Positions 1-10,251 of a stretch of 64,000 nt of DNA are shown here, piece by piece (position 1 is the stretch's first letter; every line of letters starts with the position of its first letter). The stretch covers positions 10,056,501 to 10,120,500 of the forward strand of contig OX463820.1 of the NCBI GenBank assembly GCA_949825045.1, given 5' to 3'. Below the pieces are notes generated by a model. It did not search any database, was not told the origin of the DNA, and saw only the letters and a list, made by a program, of their open reading frames with translations. Source of the DNA: Argyresthia goedartella. Taxonomy: Eukaryota; Arthropoda; Insecta; Lepidoptera; Argyresthiidae. The translations under genes and the position numbers were made by a program.

Positions 1-310
1 AAGATAGCACCAAAAAACTCTACGAGGTTGTAATTTTTTAAATTTTCATTATTTCTTTCTATGCCATAATTTATAATACATATATAAATAATCGAATCTA
101 ATGACAATATTATAACATCGTATCTATAAGTGCCAATAAGATTGATCAAAATAAAAAATGCACAAAAGAAAGAAATAAGAACAAATAAAAGCTGTAATGA
201 ACATAACTTATGAGAAACCAGACTGGACCAGTCCCCCCAAGCAGCACCCGTTCGCGTATATCAATTGTGCACCAGCAATTAACCCCTCGCCATATTTGAG
301 GGAGGGGGGT
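1..310 (+). repeat. arm A of a 310-bp inverted repeat pair
   Basis: This stretch matches the reverse complement of 9448-9753. Both begin with aagatagcacca and share the blocks taatgacaatattataacat and gtgccaataagatt, plus a segment with cttatgagaaacca and the terminal ccatatttgagggagggg. Similarity fades near 310. No coding capacity is visible. The left edge may be cut by the window start. It could be an oppositely oriented pair of copies of one dispersed repeat, or the ends of a larger element. I do not recognise the family. Confidence 0.75.
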
Positions 311-1027
311 TTATTCAATACTGGTTCTATAGCGTTGACGAAATTCAGTCATGGATCTGTTTTCAGAACTAGTTGTTGGGCAGTTATTGAACAGTATGTT
401 TGATTCTAATTTCCCTAGATTCATAAATATAAATACATAAGCAAAATCTACAAAATTGCAGATAGATGAAAACAGACATGGACAAGGACAAGACTATCAT
501 GATCGAAGTAAGTGGAGATTGATACTAGTTACATGGACAACTTTATTCAGTCTAGGAAGTGCAGTTTCAAAAAGCTACAGTCTGTCTCATGCATAATTTT
601 TAATGAGTGCTTCCAGCGCGTAAATTTAAATGAGGCATCGCGATTTTGAACCGTATGCCGTGGTAATAAAATTAAAAACCTATGGATGATCACGCTGGAG
701 GGATACAATTATAAAAAAGTAGTGATACCGTTTAATGTACTTTGGTAGTATTTTGACTGATACTAGAAGACTCGGTATCACCAAAAACCAAAGCTATTCC
801 AAAATATAATAATGTTTTTTGTCAAATACAAGAAAATTATTTAAATAGTAGTTTATGTAACTTTCTTATAATAAGGGGCTTTAAATCACGAGTGCGTTTT
901 TATGGGACAAGCAAAGCGAGTTCCATTATAGCATCACACGATCGACGAGTGTTTTAAGGCCTAATTATATATAGTTGCATACACTACTTTATCTACACCC
1001 ATATCATTAGTGCTCTAAAATCGGTTC
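311..1027. other. AT-rich non-coding flank of the gypsy element
   Basis: No convincing gene is seen. The block near 640-690 (gcgattttgaacc followed by aataaaatta) recurs in the same orientation near 9217, so a second dispersed repeat fragment is present. The last four bases, GTTC at 1024-1027, are the left target-site duplication of the gypsy element. Confidence 0.6.
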
Positions 1028-1230
1028 TGAGATAACATGGGATCTTATGGCGATAGGTGGCTCAGGAGTCAAACAGCATAACGTTATAATGTTGTATATT
1101 TGGGTATAAGAGAGAGACTTAAACTAAGTTACATAGCTATTTATAGTAATATAAATGCTTACTAAACATATTGTACCTATGTGCGTCACAGTGTGTTGTT
1201 TGAGAGTGTGATTGTAAGTCACACATTACA
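1028..1230 (-). repeat. 3' LTR of gypsy A
   Basis: This 203-bp copy matches 6625-6786 but carries about 41 extra bases after ataatgttgt (the segment with gggtataagagagagactt), so the other copy has probably suffered an internal deletion. It reads TGAGATAACATG at the low end and CACATTACA at the high end, with GTTC outside. The polypurine tract lies at 1231-1250. Confidence 0.92.
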
Positions 1231-1357
1231 CCTCCCCCGAAAGTTAAGGGTTCACCTCCCTATTTGAAAAAAAAAATGTGTCGCACATAAGCTTACACAT
1301 TTTTTATGACATAATAATAAAACACTTAATTAAGGTTGTCAACAATCACATAATAAT

Positions 1358-2797
1358 TTATTGGTACAATAATTTTTTATTATTTTTATGAATTATATAT
1401 TCTTTATTATCTTTCAAAATTTTTACATTACACTTTAAATCTTCTAACACTTCAAACGGACCTAAGTATACATCATCTAATTTACTACCTGTCTGATTTT
1501 TCAATAGTACAAAATCACCTTTCTTATAAGTAACTGTATTTATTTTCTTATCATATCTTACTTTAGTATTCAATTTACACTGTAATAAATTATTCCGAGC
1601 TTCTAACTGAGCTTTCTGCAGTCTAAATTTTAACTCTAAAGGAAAGTCATCATAATTATACAAAGGATCTATAGATTTTATTTTGGTCAGATTACTTGGT
1701 AAATAACACATTTTCCCAAAAACTAACTCATACGGTGTGTACTGTGTATGTGAATGCACCATAGTATTGAACGAAAAACACCAATAGGGTAGCCAGGTGC
1801 TCCAGTCGCTAGTGTTGTTGGCACACTGGATGCGGAGGAAAGCGCCTAAGCTTTTGTGGCTATTCTCAAGAGCACCTATAGTCTCATGATGATACGCTGT
1901 CGAATTAAACTTATTAATACCTAGTAAACTACAAACTTCTGTCATCACTGTTGACATATTCTCGGTTCCTTTATCAGTAATTATTTCTCTAGGTATACCG
2001 TATCTTAAAATAAAGTTATTTACTAATACCGATGCAACAGAAACGGTGTCTTTCCTTTCTAAAGGATACGTCTCTACATATTTACTTAAATTACACTGTA
2101 ATGTTAATATATACCTATAACCATGGTTGTCTATTTCTAATGGACCCATTATATCTATACTCATTCGTTCGAAAGCGCTACTTGGGGTGGTTGTGATAAC
2201 CATTGGTTCCCGTGTATGCTTATTTGTGTGTTTCTGCATCTGGCAGAGTTTACACTTCTTCACATATTCAGTGACGTCATTATAAATACCTGGCCAGTAG
2301 TATTGTTTCCTAATGTTATTTAACAATCTATTTACCCCAGCATGACCGCTTGTGGGTAATAAATGGAAATCATTTAAAATAATAGTCATGTCATCTTTAT
2401 TCGTAATGCGACTAACACCTTTTACTATCAATAATCTTGGAATTGTACAATTCATAAGTTTTAATTCTCTTGATAAACACGTTAAAAAGTTTACTTCTCT
2501 TTTTTCTTTTAAAACAATCAACTCCTCAATTTTATATTTTCTGCAAAGGGACTCTAGTTCTCTCGTTATTTCACTCACGGAACATAACGATCGAGAAGTT
2601 AGGTATATAACAGACATTGAGGGAACGTAGACACATAAATTATTTGCACTAGTGACTTTTTCTACGTTTTCAAACATTGAATAGTTTTTACATGTTATCA
2701 TCAACTCTACTAAATCAGTATTTTTTGGTCGTTTGAGAATTTCTACCACTCGAGGTTGATCAGACCTTGAATTAGTGGAAATCTCATTGTCAGTCAA
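1358..2797 (-). CDS. integrase segment of gypsy A pol
   Basis: The 479-codon open frame carries a retroviral-type integrase. A zinc-binding HHCC domain is seen around residues 150-188 (SGHAGVNR, then KKCKLCQMQKH), followed by the DDE catalytic core with the first Asp in MSIDIMGPLE, the second in ITDKGTENMS and the Glu in ALENSHKSLGAF. The C-terminal part ends with DVYLGPFEVLEDLK, the usual integrase tail. The upstream RNase H frame stops at 2794 beside a short duplicated motif, so the natural polyprotein is frame-shifted here and this ORF has no authentic start codon. The domain itself is uninterrupted. Expected role: insertion of the cDNA into the host genome. Confidence 0.9.
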   Translation of the reverse strand: MTDNEISTNSRSDQPRVVEILKRPKNTDLVELMITCKNYSMFENVEKVTSANNLCVYVPSMSVIYLTSRSLCSVSEITRELESLCRKYKIEELIVLKEKREVNFLTCLSRELKLMNCTIPRLLIVKGVSRITNKDDMTIILNDFHLLPTSGHAGVNRLLNNIRKQYYWPGIYNDVTEYVKKCKLCQMQKHTNKHTREPMVITTTPSSAFERMSIDIMGPLEIDNHGYRYILTLQCNLSKYVETYPLERKDTVSVASVLVNNFILRYGIPREIITDKGTENMSTVMTEVCSLLGINKFNSTAYHHETIGALENSHKSLGAFLRIQCANNTSDWSTWLPYWCFSFNTMVHSHTQYTPYELVFGKMCYLPSNLTKIKSIDPLYNYDDFPLELKFRLQKAQLEARNNLLQCKLNTKVRYDKKINTVTYKKGDFVLLKNQTGSKLDDVYLGPFEVLEDLKCNVKILKDNKEYIIHKNNKKLLYQ

Positions 2798-4513
2798 GTC
2801 AGGCTGTAATCTTGACTATTTATAGGAAGTTCTGAAGGTCTCGGAAGACGACTCAATGCATCTGCAGCTGCGTTGCATCGTCCCGGAACATACTCTATAT
2901 CAAAGTCATATTCTTCGAGATAAAGTCTAAACTTTGTTAACCTACTCGATGGATCGGTCATGTTGAATAAATAAATCAGTGGCTTATGATCAGTTCGTAT
3001 GAGAAACTTTCTGCCGTACAAATAAGGTCTAAAATGCTTAATTGACCATACGATTGCTAATAATTCTAACTCAATAAAAGGATATCGGGTTTCGGCTGGT
3101 TTTAAATTACGGCTCGCGTACGCTATCACGCGACCATTGATGCGTCTGTCTGTAAAGTAAAGCTATTACTATCTGAAAAATCTGGATAATCTAGTACTGG
3201 TGGCTGAATAAGAGAGTTTTTCAATGTTTGAAATGCATTTTCGCATTTCGAGCACCAGTTAAAAACTGCGTTTTTCTTAGATAACTGAGTTAAAGGATGT
3301 GAAATTTCTGCAAATCGTGAGATGAATCTTCTATAATAATTGGCAAACGCAACGAACCTTTTTACTTCCTCTACGTTACTGGGTCGTTGGTAATTAACTA
3401 AAGTGTCTATTTTAGACGGATCTGGTGAAATCCCTTCTGCTGTGATTTTATGACCTAAATACATTATCTCCTTATGTAAAATTCGCATTTAAGTGGATTT
3501 AACTTCATATTTATTTCTCTATTTCCAATTACGATACAGTCATCTAGGTAAATAAAACATTTTTTGTAATTTAATCCTGACATAGCTATTATGCTATAGC
3601 TATAGCTATAGCTATGGTCATTAATCGAGAGAATGCACTTGGGCTTGTTTTAAGATCCATGGGGCACCTCTTCATCTGATACATCTTATCGACTGTGAAG
3701 GCTGTATACTTGCGTGACGACTCATCAAGCAACAATTGATAATATGATTGTGACAAATCTAACTTCGTATAGTAAATGCAATGTGATAATGATTCAAGGA
3801 TCTCAGATATGTTTGGTAAAGGAAATTTAATGTCCTGAATATTGTTATTTAACTGCCTATAATCAATTACAAGCCTCCATTTCTTCTCACCTGACTTCTC
3901 CGTCTTTTTCGGTACAAGAAGTCATCAAGGTACAAGAAGAACGGGGCTGGACCACTCGGAAATGAACCTCATTTTTCAATGCCTGTGGAAGCCTGTAAGG
4001 TTTTCTGTAAACTGGAGTAACATTATCCTTTAATTGAATGGAATGCTGCAATAAATTAGTAACAGATAGTTTATCTCCTGGCAAATGGAAAACATCTGCG
4101 TACTTAGCACAAATATTCTGAATACCCGTTAGTTCCTCTTCGTTTAAATATGACGATAAATTTAACAGATTAAATAACGTACGAACTATGTCTGGACTTA
4201 TCTTTCTCTGGTCAAAATTACATACGTCAAAATATTTGTCTAATTCGTGAGTCTCTAAACTAGAACAATCAATATCTATTTGTCTATCTGTGGTATTTAA
4301 TATTCGAATAGGTATTTTACCATTTTCCGGTTTTGTAATAATTCCCGCAACAAAAACACCTTCCTGTATCTCGGTCGCTAAAGTTACACAATCTCTGACC
4401 GCTGACGTTGGGATGTATTTTACTATCTCACAACGTGGCCCTATACTATAAATATAGTTTTCTGTACTCTCTATCGGGATTGTGACCGCTTGACCTTGGT
4501 TCTTCAAACTCAA
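2794..4513 (-). pseudogene. broken reverse transcriptase and RNase H of gypsy A
   Basis: Three frames together give RT and RNase H. The segment 3887-4513 holds the RT N-terminus, preceded by linker sequence. The catalytic YLDD motif is readable near 3535-3550 in another frame. The segment 3126-3488 contains MYLGHKIT and RFISRFAE, typical of the RT thumb and connection region. The segment 2794-3129 contains IRTDHKPL, an RNase H motif. Lesions are frame changes near 3475, 3600 and 3885, and loss of the stretch that normally follows the RNase H TDAS motif near 3130. A hexamer expansion interrupts the RT at 3582-3616. No functional polymerase can be made from this copy. Confidence 0.88.
3582..3616. 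repeat. hexamer microsatellite (atagct) inside RT
   Basis: Tandem ctatag/atagct units interrupt the RT coding sequence just upstream, in the minus sense, of the YLDD motif. The flanking codons on both sides are recognisably RT, so the array arose by local expansion within the gene. The expanded part changes the frame and leads to a stop. Confidence 0.85.
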
Positions 4514-4559
4514 AGTACAATTTCTGTAGTTAATTATCGCTTGATAGCGAATGAAAAAA

Positions 4560-4898
4560 TTATGTCCTACAATTCCATCTGCACTGAATACTGCATGATA
4601 GTTTCTTAAAAACGTAAAATTTTTTTTTAAAAATTAAACCATTATATTCTAAATTTAAATAAACATATCCCTCTGAAACTAAACTACCACTTATACCATT
4701 AATCTTTATTCTATCCTCAATAATATTTGGTACAAAATCATATTTTTGTAACCATTCATACCTTATCACACATATACTTGCACCACTATCTACTAAAAGA
4801 TCTATCGATTTATTATTTACGCTACATGATATTATAGAAGTATTATTCACGTTAAAAATTCTCAAGTTAGTTACGAAAAAATTTTTCGCCCTTAGCAC
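4560..4898 (-). CDS. aspartic protease of gypsy A
   Basis: The 112-codon frame contains the retropepsin active-site signature LLVDSGASICVI near residues 33-45, followed by a flap-like GISGSLVSEG. It overlaps the end of gag by about 30 bp in another frame, which fits expression by ribosomal frameshifting in this class. The frame ends early, in a region where protease normally runs on into RT, so the polyprotein is broken after the protease. Expected role: maturation of Gag and Pol in the particle. Confidence 0.85.
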   Translation of the reverse strand: MLRAKNFFVTNLRIFNVNNTSIISCSVNNKSIDLLVDSGASICVIRYEWLQKYDFVPNIIEDRIKINGISGSLVSEGYVYLNLEYNGLIFKKKFYVFKKLSCSIQCRWNCRT

Positions 4899-6072
4899 GA
4901 TTGTAGTGATTGCTGTCGGTGGCGGCGTCTACGTCAGAGCTTATGTGCTGTACGCGCTGACTCTGCGAGAATCGGCCTCGGCCATGCGAACCTCTGTTCG
5001 TTGAACTCTGCCAACGACCTCTTCCTCTATGACCTGAATTCGTTCGTTCGTTCACGTTCCCTACGTTCATCGGCGAATTCTGATTTTGATTACCGAATGA
5101 CGGTCTAAAAGAACCCCTAGAGAACCTATTGTTCCTAGATCGGTAGTTTCCGCGATACTGACCCCGAGTACTTTGCGTGCGGTTAAAATGAAATGACGAG
5201 GTCTCTGTTGATGACATCGTTTGTTCATCGATAGCAGCTCGTATGGATTCTGTCAGTGAGGAAAATTGCCTCGAAGCAATAATCGCACTCAATCTTGAGT
5301 CAGATAATCCATCTGCAAAACGCTTCATTGCAGTCTTTTCATTGAGAGGCCTTAATATCTCATATCTCCCTTCATCACCATCGGCCTGGGCTATTGTAAG
5401 ATTAACGAATAGCTCTTCCAACTCTGAGCCAAATGATTGTACCGTCCGACGTCCCTGTCTTGATCTATACAGCTGAGATTGTAAGGCTTCAGCCGATTTC
5501 TTCGGTACTAAGAACTTAGTCATATCGCTAACTAAATCGCTAACACTTGGATACGATGATCTCAATCTTAACTTTGCACTTGCTGAAAGTCTGGTATTTA
5601 ACACAAATTCTATCAGCATGATTCTCGACTGTTCTTTAGTCATTGTACTATATAACTTAATCCCATCTATCAACTGCTTAGTGACTTGCTCTTGTCCTGT
5701 CATCACAGGTAACAAGGCAATCGCTGTCTTGATATCAAATTCACTAGCCATTGTGAATACTTTTTCTGAACTATTATCACAAGTCTGGGATGAAGAATCC
5801 TTAAAGGTAACTAACTCACAAATCCTACTATATATCTTATGTATTTCTTCTACTAAACTCTTAGCAACTGGCACATCCTCAGCACCAATATTCGACTGAT
5901 TGATCTTTTCGTTCAATACCGATACAATTCTTGACAGTTCACTATACCCCTGTTTCGCTTCATAAAACTTTTTGTAGGCTAACTCACTACTTCTTTTCTC
6001 TGGACCTAATTTAACTAAATGTTCCCTTATGTAATCTAACTTCAAACGCAAATCATCTAATTCCTTAGGCAT
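4867..6072 (-). CDS. gag of gypsy A
   Basis: This 401-residue ORF occupies the gag position between the 5' leader and protease. The N-terminal 100 residues look helical and coiled-coil prone. A retrotransposon gag-like core (residues about 110-280) follows, with MTKFLVPKKSAEALQSQL. The C-terminus (about 290-395) is rich in Arg-Gly and Asn, for example RGQYRGNYRSRNNRFSRG, and replaces a CCHC zinc knuckle, of which none is visible. RG-rich tails commonly bind RNA. The start ATG at 6072 is the first in frame and no lesion is visible in the ORF. Confidence 0.85.
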   Translation of the reverse strand: MPKELDDLRLKLDYIREHLVKLGPEKRSSELAYKKFYEAKQGYSELSRIVSVLNEKINQSNIGAEDVPVAKSLVEEIHKIYSRICELVTFKDSSSQTCDNSSEKVFTMASEFDIKTAIALLPVMTGQEQVTKQLIDGIKLYSTMTKEQSRIMLIEFVLNTRLSASAKLRLRSSYPSVSDLVSDMTKFLVPKKSAEALQSQLYRSRQGRRTVQSFGSELEELFVNLTIAQADGDEGRYEILRPLNEKTAMKRFADGLSDSRLSAIIASRQFSSLTESIRAAIDEQTMSSTETSSFHFNRTQSTRGQYRGNYRSRNNRFSRGSFRPSFGNQNQNSPMNVGNVNERTNSGHRGRGRWQSSTNRGSHGRGRFSQSQRVQHISSDVDAATDSNHYNRAKGEKFFRN

Positions 6073-6624
6073 GGTAACATTATAAATTCAAAAAAATATT
6101 CGCCTATCGCTGCAACATAAAAATAACACAGTACATAATGAATAACTTACTTGATTGCTGTACTGGCAGATTTAACTAATCTAGGTCGAACGTGATGAGG
6201 CTGACGGCGGCGGCGGCGGGGCGCTGACCATGACGGCAGCTGGGCACTCCACGAGGCAGGAACAGGTCATCTTCTTGATGTGGCCGGGAAACCCCTGGAC
6301 TCCCCTTCCGGTCGCAGTCAGTCTTCTAACGAGTCGGGTCACCCTGTACTCCCCGTCCGGTCGCAGTCAATCTTGATGTCTTGATAGTGTTGCTTGAGTT
6401 TATTTAGCTATCTTCACACGAGGGCCGCTTATTATTTATCTTCTTAAAAAGTTACTGCATAGGTAATTTTGTCTTCTTTTTCCGTAGGAATTTTCTTCTA
6501 ATTTTTCTTATTTTTTCTGCATAATTTCCAATGGGTAGTCTTCAGCTTCGTCTTCATAATATTTCACTGGATGTCTTGATCTTCATTCTTGAACGCTGAT
6601 CGCAGGTGGCCTGCAAGGACGCCA
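6073..6624 (-). other. 5' leader and candidate primer-binding site of gypsy A
   Basis: The leader lies between the 5' LTR and gag. Directly inside the LTR the minus strand reads TGGCGTCCTTGCAGG, a plausible tRNA primer-binding site (6607-6624); I do not assign the tRNA. An imperfect direct repeat of about 45 bp, with cgtccggtcgcagtcaatctt and a near copy, lies at roughly 6285-6375. No ORF is supported. Confidence 0.6.
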
Positions 6625-6786
6625 TGAGATAACATGCGATCTTAGGGCGATAGGTGGCTCAGGAGTCAAACAGCATAACGTTATAATGTTGTCTATTTAT
6701 AGTAATATAAATGCTTACTTAACATATTGTACCTATGTGCGTCACAGTGTGTTGTTTGAGAGTGTGAGTGTAAGTCACACATTACA
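6625..6786 (-). repeat. 5' LTR of gypsy A
   Basis: This 162-bp LTR matches 1028-1230 and is followed by the GTTC duplication at 6787-6790. Relative to the other LTR it lacks about 41 bp and has several substitutions, so the insertion is not recent. Confidence 0.92.
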
Positions 6787-7542
6787 GTTCAGAAGCCGTA
6801 GGGAAAAAAAACTTTTTTCGTATTTTTTTTTTGACTTTTCTGGCAACAAGTTGTTCGTTGCAATTGTGGCTGCATTAACGATATTTGGCCGAGTACTTAT
6901 ATCGATGTCGCAGTCACTTTCTCTCATATTTATGATGTAAATTATTACCTTCACAAAATCTATTTATCTACTTCGTAAAACCAAACAACAAACAAATAAA
7001 CAAATGACAACTGTCATGGCGGTACCACCAAAGTCGGTAAAGCGGTTTTTAATGTTTCGTATCGGTTAAGTAGTGTGACCAACAAAACTGTTCAGTTGAA
7101 AGCGTCGCTAGCATCTATGTCACACTAATATCATTTCATACTGCGAGGGCATTAGTTTCGTGTTTTTTTCACCTGAACATTTAAGTTGGTGGCACTGTAC
7201 AGACGTCAAGAAAAATACCAATTTTGACGAGTCAACGATCACAAACATTTTTTTTTCACGATTAATCGATGCGTTACAGTAACATTCGTTTGTCTGTAAA
7301 ATGCCATATCGGCATCGATGTGTCATAATGCAGGTCAATGCCCTATGGTTTCTGAGTCGATTTTAGAGCATTTATGAAACTATAATGCACATATTATCTT
7401 CTCGAAACTTAAATGGTTTTAATTGGTTTTTATGTATTGACAACACTGAGGTGTTGTGAGGCCACATCCACACGAACACTGAACAGCATGCAATTTTCTC
7501 ATTTTCTGTTATTTAAAAAAGTTTTGTAAACTGTGACAAGTC
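6787..7542. other. non-coding interval
   Basis: Pyrimidine- and T-rich runs occur near 6800-6840, followed by unique-looking sequence. No ORF with family features is seen. A 13-bp string tgctctaaaatcg at 1010-1024 recurs inverted near 7358-7372, too short to define an element. Confidence 0.5.
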
Positions 7543-9090
7543 ATGCATTATCGCTGGAGGATTCAAGTAAAGCCTTCACTATGGTATATAAATTATATCA
7601 AAATAAAAACATGTATCAAGGCGAGATCTGATGACTGGGCTACAACTGGTATTTATAAAAGCAGGAACAAGTTGTATGATTTATATTCACAACGATGTAT
7701 AATTGCCCATGATACAAATTTTTAGAGTACATAAAACAATATTCAATGACATTCAAATCAGTGTGCCATATAGCAAAGTCCCTTTACCTGAATAGGAAAA
7801 TAAAGCAAGCTGAAGATTAAATAAAAATAATTTGGAAAATAAACAAGAAAGAAACTGGCAAAATTAAACCTCGGGACCGGACATTTGTTCTAAATATAGA
7901 CGATAAATTATTTTTTAAAGATCGCGAAGTAGCCGATGCATTTGATGATTTCTTTAAAAAAATACCAATCGTTAATATCCAGTCCTTAGATGTAACTATG
8001 GCGGAGGCTGCTTCCATGATATTAAATAATGCTGATAAGTGTGATAATATATTTAAATTCAGACATATAAATGTAGACACAATTGTTAGGACGTTTAAAT
8101 TGCTTGATATTAAAAACACCGAGGATCTTTGGGGAATATCAACAATTTTTTTAACTTGTATTGTTGATTCAATTTCTTCATGCCTGGTTATAATTTTTAA
8201 TAAGTGTGTTGATGAAAGAGTTTTTTCCTGACGTAATGAAAAATAGTAAACTGATTCCTTTATATAAGTCCGGCAATAAAAGTGATCCGACTAACTAGAG
8301 ACCAATATCCAAACTCCCCGCTCTAAGTAAAATATTTGAACAAATTATCTTAAGCAAGTTATTGGCCCATTGTAATATAAACAGACTGTTCTATAGTGAG
8401 CAAAATGGCTTCACTAAAGGGCGTTCTACTACAGATCCAGGGATTTGGTTCTTAAAGCATATCTTTGATGCTTGGGAGAAGTCGCAAGAAGCAATTAGTG
8501 TCTTCTGTGACCTTTCCTAAATATCTGATTGCGTTGGTCACGAAACGTTAATTTGTAGTTAACAGCATTACGGAGTTCAGGGGAAAGATCTCGAACTTTT
8601 CTTCTCTTATCTTAGTAATAGAATCCAGAAATTTGATGTGAAAGGAGAGAGGTCATCTGGATCTCTCATCTCATTGGGTATCCCTGAAGGTTCAATATTG
8701 GGGCCCGTTTTTGTTTTTGGTGTTTATAAACGATCTTGCTTTTTTGGACAAAACTTATGTAATATTGTTTTGTTTGCTGATGAAACTTCACTTATTTTTA
8801 AGATTGACAGACCCCAGAACAATTTTGACTATGTTAACAAAGCACTCACGCTAGTTCTTAAGTGGTATAATTTAGTGTTAAACTCGAAAAAAAAAAAAGT
8901 GAAATTCTCGCTACCCAATGTCAGAAGGGATCCCACTTTAATGTATCTCAAAGAATGACGAACCTTTAGACCTGGTACAGTCGACAAAGTTCTTGGGTGT
9001 TAATCTAGATTCAAAATTGCAGTGGGGTCCTCATGCATCGTATTTAGCTGGAAGATTGCGCTCTGTAACTTTTGCTGTGTGCGTTCGGAA
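7543..9090 (+). pseudogene. decayed LINE reverse transcriptase (CR1/Jockey-like)
   Basis: Scattered frames on the plus strand read as a non-LTR retrotransposon ORF2. They include KLIPLYKSGNKSD with RPISKLPALSKIFE (8230-8340), NGFTKGRSTTD (8400-8440), GIPEGSILGPVF (8675-8715), an FADET remnant in place of the FADD catalytic motif (8775-8790), and a downstream LGVNLDSKLQWGPH (8990-9035). Stops and frameshifts interrupt it at several points (for example near 8230, 8298, 8520 and 8957). No endonuclease domain is recognisable upstream, so the copy is probably 5' truncated. It is non-functional. Confidence 0.82.
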
Positions 9091-9447
9091 AAATATTAAC
9101 ACCTTTGTCAAAAATTGCAATGTATATAATTTCAACACTCAAAATTTAACCTTAGTTTATTAAATACAATAATGTAATTTAACCTCTCAAAAACCAAGGG
9201 TAAACCGTTGGGACGGGTTGCGATTTTGAACCTTATTAATAAAATTTAAAATCTATAAAGGAAAAGTGGCGTTAGCTAACGCCGTCATATAATTAAGTAT
9301 TCAAAAGTGCTATGTAGGGTGACTCATAACATTTTATTAGTTTTAACGTAGAATATAAGTCTGTTACAAAGAAACCAGAGTTTATGGTCATGGTCACTAA
9401 AATTTCTTTTCTTGCGGCGGCTCTGTGTAGCGGGTTGCTCCCCTCCC

Positions 9448-9753
9448 TGAAATATGGCGAGGGGGGTGATGGCTGGTGCACAAGTCATACTCGTGAATAG
9501 GTGCTGCTTGGGGGACTAGACTGACTGGACGAGTCCCCCCATGGTTTCTCATAAGCTATATTCATTACAGCTTGTCTTTGTTTTTACTTATTTATTTTGT
9601 TAGATTGTTATTTTGATAAATCTTATTGGCACTTATGGATACGATGTTATAATATTGTCATTAGATTAGATGTTTTTCATATCTTACATTGTGTGATAAA
9701 AAAAATATTTGACGAAAATTTAAAAAATGACATACCCGTAGTTTCTTGGTGCT
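9448..9753 (-). repeat. arm B of the inverted repeat pair
   Basis: This segment is the reverse-complement partner of 1-310. It is somewhat longer in places and differs at many positions, so the two copies are old. Between the arms lie gypsy A and the decayed LINE. Confidence 0.75.
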
Positions 9754-10251
9754 ATCTTCTCTGACGGCCGTATTTCCAAAGCACTGGTAGAGTTAATGGA
9801 GTTTCTTTTTCCTGTGCGAGATTCAGCCATGAACCACCACTTGAAGAGGAAATTTCCTTTTTGAAACTCCAACCCTAATCAGTTATGTACTCATTAGTTT
9901 AGTTGATCATATTTTATTTATTTTTTCCATGCATATGAGATTTAAGTAAATGTTTAACTTTTAAAAGTGCATTATTTTGCCTACTTGCAATAAATGATTT
10001 GAGTTTTGAGTTTTTACATAAAATTCTTAATTTCGAATCTTTCATACCTAAAATAGAATATTTTACATGGTGTTTCCGCAACACGCTGTTATAATTTTCC
10101 GAGAGACAGATGACAAAAAATATATTGTACAATTTAGTAAATAAACAAATTAATATATACGAAATGACAAAACATGAATGCAAGAAAACAGATTCAAAAT
10201 GGCGTTTGGCTAAATCGTACGAGAAAACTGAAGCTCTTCTTGAAACCTAAT
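9754..10251. other. non-coding interval with one unsupported ORF
   Basis: AT-rich sequence. A minus-strand open frame at 9914-10183 (89 codons, basic, ending LKSHMHGKNK) has no motif I recognise, no supported start context and no similar copy in the window; I do not call it a gene. Confidence 0.4.

Larger units (their letters stand above)
1028..6786 (-). mobile_element. Ty3/gypsy LTR retrotransposon A, defective
   Basis: The element has LTRs at both ends (1028-1230 and 6625-6786), each running TG...CA, flanked by the 4-bp duplication GTTC (1024-1027 and 6787-6790). On the minus strand the order is gag, protease, RT, RNase H, integrase, which is the Ty3/gypsy order. A purine-rich tract (minus-strand tttcgggggaggtg) abuts the 3' LTR. 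No envelope gene lies between integrase and the 3' LTR. The pol region is split over several frames, so the copy is not autonomous. Family placement rests on gene order and motifs; I cannot name the lineage. Confidence 0.93.

Noticed and set aside
197..403. 68-codon plus-strand open frame
   Set aside because: Lies in the dispersed inverted repeat, and its partner copy does not keep the frame open.
1010..7372. Terminal inverted repeats around gypsy A (tgctctaaaatcg and its inverse)
   Set aside because: Only 13 bp match and the flanks do not align, so chance is sufficient.
9914..10183. 89-codon minus-strand open frame
   Set aside because: No recognisable domain, splice context or homolog in the window, and AT-rich basic composition expected by chance.
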